Assembly (NCBI GenBank): GCA_021824845.1
Contig: JAKAJY010000068.1
Span: 1 to 9,791, forward strand
Length of the DNA: 9,791 nt
Direction of reading: 5' to 3'
Origin: an archaeon
GTDB lineage: Archaea; Thermoproteota; Nitrososphaeria; Nitrososphaerales; Nitrosopumilaceae
Each line of letters starts with the position of its first letter. Within the stretch, counting starts at the first letter, position 1. This document shows positions 7,418 to 9,791 of the stretch, one piece after another. The notes below the pieces were generated by a model. It was not told the DNA's origin and did no database searches. It worked only from the letters and a program-made list of their open reading frames with translations. The position numbers and the translations under genes are program-made.

Positions 7418-7861
7418 TTGAATGCATCTCAGTGCTATGAGATTCTCGGAGTGCAAAAAGACGCATCCCCAAAGGAGATAAAGCAAGCCTACAGGAAATT
7501 ATCACTCAGGTACCATCCAGACCGTAACAAGGACCACGATGCAGAAAAAATGTTCAAAGAGATAACCCAAGCATATCAAACACTAAAGGTCGAGCAGAAA
7601 AAACAAAATTCTGCTCACCGAGATGTCGAATCGGCCCAGACAGAATTTTGGAAATATTACGACAAAAAGGCAGACGAGGAGTTTAGCTTTGGATATGCAG
7701 CATACAGAAAAGAGTTCGAGCGCAATTTTGGGGCAAACACAGACCAGTTCAGGGGCGATTCCGAGGAAAAGCCAGTCTCGCACAAGATGACGCACCTATT
7801 ACTCTATGGTGGGCTGGCGGCAATAGCACTATGGATAATCATTTCTGAAATCCTAAGGTGA
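7418..7861 (+). CDS. Short J-domain (DnaJ-like) protein with a C-terminal membrane anchor
   Basis: The protein has 147 residues from the TTG at 7418. The J domain starts almost at the first residue ([20 protein letters not shown] at 6-25) with the HPD triad at 33-35, needed to stimulate Hsp70/DnaK ATPase, and helix IV ending near 57. A charged, glutamine- and lysine-rich linker follows. A hydrophobic helix at about 126-146 ([21 protein letters not shown]) ends the protein, so it is probably tail-anchored with the J domain in the cytosol. There is no Gly/Phe region, zinc finger or substrate-binding domain, so it is a class C J-protein. The frame stays open upstream to 7232, but that part is antisense to the SDR gene and unlike a J-protein. 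The TATA element also points to 7418. Its Hsp70 partner is not in the window. Confidence 0.87.
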   Translation: MNASQCYEILGVQKDASPKEIKQAYRKLSLRYHPDRNKDHDAEKMFKEITQAYQTLKVEQKKQNSAHRDVESAQTEFWKYYDKKADEEFSFGYAAYRKEFERNFGANTDQFRGDSEEKPVSHKMTHLLLYGGLAAIALWIIISEILR

Positions 7862-7872
7862 GCCAAGAAGAG

Positions 7873-7879
7873 TTATTAT
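7873..7879 (+). promoter_or_regulatory. Putative TATA box of cbiD
   Basis: TTATTAT is centred 25 nt before the GTG at 7901, again predicting a leaderless or nearly leaderless mRNA. It lies in the 39-bp gap after the J-domain gene, so cbiD can be transcribed on its own. Confidence 0.5.
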
Positions 7880-7900
7880 CCAAAAATAGAACATTATATC

Positions 7901-8992
7901 GTGAGTGAGACGGAAAAGCCTCGCCAAAAGCTACGAACTGGTTTTACCACAGGCACATGCGCAACGGCAGCAGCAAAGGCAGGACTAGAAGCGCTGATTA
8001 CAAAAAAGAAAGTCAGCCATATCGAAGTAACGCTTCCCAAAGAAAAAAAGATAACAATCTCAATTTCTGATTGCCAGTTTGATCAAAAATCTGCAAAGTG
8101 TTCCGTGATCAAGGACGGCGGAGACGATCCAGATGTCACCCACGGCGCAGAAATAGTTGTGGATTTGCAAATCACAGATGATGTAGGCAAAATAGAAATC
8201 GATGGTGGTATTGGTGTGGGGCGAGTAACAAAACCAGGCCTGGGCCTAGAAATTGGAGCTGCGGCAATAAACCCAACTCCAAAAAAGATGCTGATTCAAA
8301 ATCTGACCGAGGCAGGAAAAGAGATTCTACAAAAACATGGAATCAAGGTCGTGATTTCAGTTCCAAAGGGTGTGGAGATTGCGCCAAAGACTGACAATCC
8401 CAGACTGGGAATAATGGGCGGAATATCCATTCTTGGAACGACCGGCATAGTTTTGCCATATTCCACGGCATCATTTGCCGCCTCCATACGACAAAGCCTT
8501 GATGTTACAATTGCGATGGGTGATAATACAGTGGTCCTGACCACCGGCGGGCGCAGCGAGGATTTTGCAAAAAAAGAGATCAGCCTGCCGGATCATTGCT
8601 TTGTGCAGATGGGGGACTTTTCAGGCTATACCATACAACAGTGCGCCAAAAAATCAATCAAAAAGGCCTATGTTGCAGGATTCATCGGCAAGCTGACCAA
8701 GATAGCAATGGGCGTAAAGCAGACCCACGTCAAGGGCTCCAAGGTAGACATGGACTTTTTGGCCCAGGTCGCGCAAAGATGTAATGCCGATACCAACACA
8801 ATAAATGAAATAAAAAAAGCAAACACCGCAAGGCACGTCCAGGAGATTATTACAAACAACAAGGTAGACGGCTTTTTTGCCCAAATCTGCAAAGAATCAT
8901 ACGAGCAAATGCGCGCACATTCCGAGAACAAAGTAGAGATCCAGGTTATTCTGTTTGATTTTGATGGTTGTGCACTAGGCAGATATCCCTAG
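7901..8992 (+). CDS. cbiD: Cobalt-precorrin-5B (C1)-methyltransferase
   Basis: CbiD uses S-adenosylmethionine to methylate C1 of the corrin ring in the oxygen-independent, cobalt-first cobalamin pathway (EC 2.1.1.195). The 363-residue length is normal for the family. Family-typical segments are RTGFTTGTCATAAAKA at 12-27, GGDDPDVTHG at 73-82, GRVTKPGLG at 107-115 and NPRLGIMGGISILGTTGI at 166-183. CbiD is unrelated in sequence to the other tetrapyrrole methyltransferases. The start is GTG, chosen because it directly precedes MSETEKPRQKLRTG-type N-terminal sequence and has a well-placed TATA-like box. cbiG follows 24 bases after the stop, in the same reading frame. The pair carries out adjacent steps, so cotranscription is likely. 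Confidence 0.96.
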   Translation: MSETEKPRQKLRTGFTTGTCATAAAKAGLEALITKKKVSHIEVTLPKEKKITISISDCQFDQKSAKCSVIKDGGDDPDVTHGAEIVVDLQITDDVGKIEIDGGIGVGRVTKPGLGLEIGAAAINPTPKKMLIQNLTEAGKEILQKHGIKVVISVPKGVEIAPKTDNPRLGIMGGISILGTTGIVLPYSTASFAASIRQSLDVTIAMGDNTVVLTTGGRSEDFAKKEISLPDHCFVQMGDFSGYTIQQCAKKSIKKAYVAGFIGKLTKIAMGVKQTHVKGSKVDMDFLAQVAQRCNADTNTINEIKKANTARHVQEIITNNKVDGFFAQICKESYEQMRAHSENKVEIQVILFDFDGCALGRYP

Positions 8993-8996
8993 CAAG

Positions 8997-9005
8997 AATT
9001 TATTG
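8997..9005 (+). promoter_or_regulatory. Possible internal TATA box before cbiG
   Basis: AATTTATTG lies between cbiD and cbiG. Its centre is 25 nt before the second in-frame ATG of cbiG (9026) but only 16 nt before the first (9017). If used, it would give a leaderless cbiG message starting at 9026. It may equally be chance AT-richness in a short intergenic gap. Confidence 0.25.
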
Positions 9006-9016
9006 AGCCACAAAAA

Positions 9017-9791
9017 ATGGCAAGCATGGAAAAGGTCGCAGTCCTGGCAATTACAAAAAACGGCATCAAAATTGCACACACAATAAAGCAGTCATTCCCA
9101 GGCTGGGAGATCTTTGCCCCATCAAAGTTCCGGGATCAAACCAGCATAACATGGTATGAAGACCAAACGTCTGTCAAGGTAGCAGAATTGTTTGGCAGAT
9201 TTGATGGACTGGTATGCTTGTTCTCATTGGGTGCAGTGATCCGACTTGTCGCACCATATCTCAAGGACAAAAAAACAGATCCCGCAATAATTGTAATTGA
9301 TGATAAAGCAAGTTTTGTTATTTCTGTTCTATCTGGACACCTGGGCGGTGCAAACGAGCTCACAGAAGAGATTGCAAAAAAGCTAGGCGCAACTCCAGTT
9401 ATCACTACGGCAGCGGACGTAAACAAAACAATACCAGTAGATTTGCTAGGAAAAGAGTTTGGCTGGAAAATAGATGATGATTCCAATGTAACCAGGATTA
9501 GCGCATTGATGGTAAATGAGGAAAAAATAGGCATCTATCAGGACTGTGGGGAGAAAAACTGGTGGAAGACGGAGCTGCCAAAGAATGTCACCATGTATGA
9601 TTCCATGGAGAAACTAAAAAATTCAGATTCCAAGGCATACTTGATCATATCAGACAAGACATTTGATGGCGAGATTTTAAAAAATTCCGTAGTATACAGA
9701 CCGAAAACATTGGTTGCCGGCATTGGATTGCATGGAGACACCACAAAAGAAAAAATCATTGAATGTCTCCAATCTACCCTATCAAAGTACA
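9017..9791 (+). CDS. cbiG: Cobalt-precorrin-5A hydrolase, 3' end outside the window
   Basis: CbiG opens the delta-lactone of cobalt-precorrin-5A and releases acetaldehyde (EC 3.7.1.12), giving the substrate that CbiD methylates. The visible 258 residues have no stop and run off the window. The N-terminal domain carries FSLGAVIRLVAPYLKDKKTD at 69-88 and IIVIDDKASFVISVLSGHLG at 91-110, then GANELTEEIA, all strongly characteristic of CbiG. A central part follows from TTAADV (130-135), and the start of the C-terminal domain is seen at VAGIGLHGDTTKEKI (233-247). The first ATG is at 9017 and a second in frame at 9026; neither has a clear Shine-Dalgarno sequence, so the start is uncertain by three codons. 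No frameshift is seen. Confidence 0.95.
   Translation, partial: MASMEKVAVLAITKNGIKIAHTIKQSFPGWEIFAPSKFRDQTSITWYEDQTSVKVAELFGRFDGLVCLFSLGAVIRLVAPYLKDKKTDPAIIVIDDKASFVISVLSGHLGGANELTEEIAKKLGATPVITTAADVNKTIPVDLLGKEFGWKIDDDSNVTRISALMVNEEKIGIYQDCGEKNWWKTELPKNVTMYDSMEKLKNSDSKAYLIISDKTFDGEILKNSVVYRPKTLVAGIGLHGDTTKEKIIECLQSTLSKY

Noticed and set aside
8990..8992. The cbiD TAG as a pyrrolysine or other recoded codon.
   Set aside because: TAG ends rpa, lsm, metK and the SDR gene here as an ordinary stop, and CbiD is already full length at this point.
9136..9759. Two minus-strand open frames (132 and 73 codons) at the right end.
   Set aside because: They are antisense to the clear CbiG coding region, which is truncated only by the window edge.

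Overview
The window looks like chromosomal DNA of an ammonia-oxidising archaeon of the Thaumarchaeota (Nitrososphaerota), probably Nitrosopumilaceae. This rests on the gene set: a zinc-finger-less multi-OB-fold RPA, an Lhr-type helicase, a RadB-like RecA paralogue, a single LSm protein, and anaerobic-type cobalamin genes cbiD and cbiG. It also rests on TATA-like boxes placed about 25-28 nt before start codons. The genus is not determined. Coding density is very high, no stretch over 300 bases lacks a gene, and I see no mobile element, CRISPR array, rRNA or tRNA.

Left half (1-5003), nucleic-acid maintenance: an RPA-like single-stranded DNA-binding protein (+) converges on a large Lhr-family helicase (-). 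Upstream of the helicase, and overlapping its first 44 bases, is an apparent 39-residue single-pass membrane protein that is easily missed. A RadB-like ATPase (-) precedes it. Divergent from that is a two-gene unit (+), LSm then metK, which makes S-adenosylmethionine with a bacterial-type enzyme.

Right half (6520-9791): a Rossmann-fold NAD(P)-binding SDR/NDUFA9-like protein (-) converges on metK and diverges, through a compact shared promoter, from a short tail-anchored J-domain protein (+). Then come cbiD and a cbiG cut off by the window end, giving two neighbouring steps of the cobalt-first corrin pathway (cobalt-precorrin-5A hydrolysis and C1 methylation). The CbiD reaction uses the SAM that MetK makes.

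Most of the window is housekeeping. The points worth a second look are the hidden small membrane protein, the interlocked palindromic stop codons at both convergent junctions, the symmetric bidirectional promoter at 7365-7418, the frequent apparently leaderless TTG/GTG starts, and the in-frame arrangement of cbiD and cbiG.
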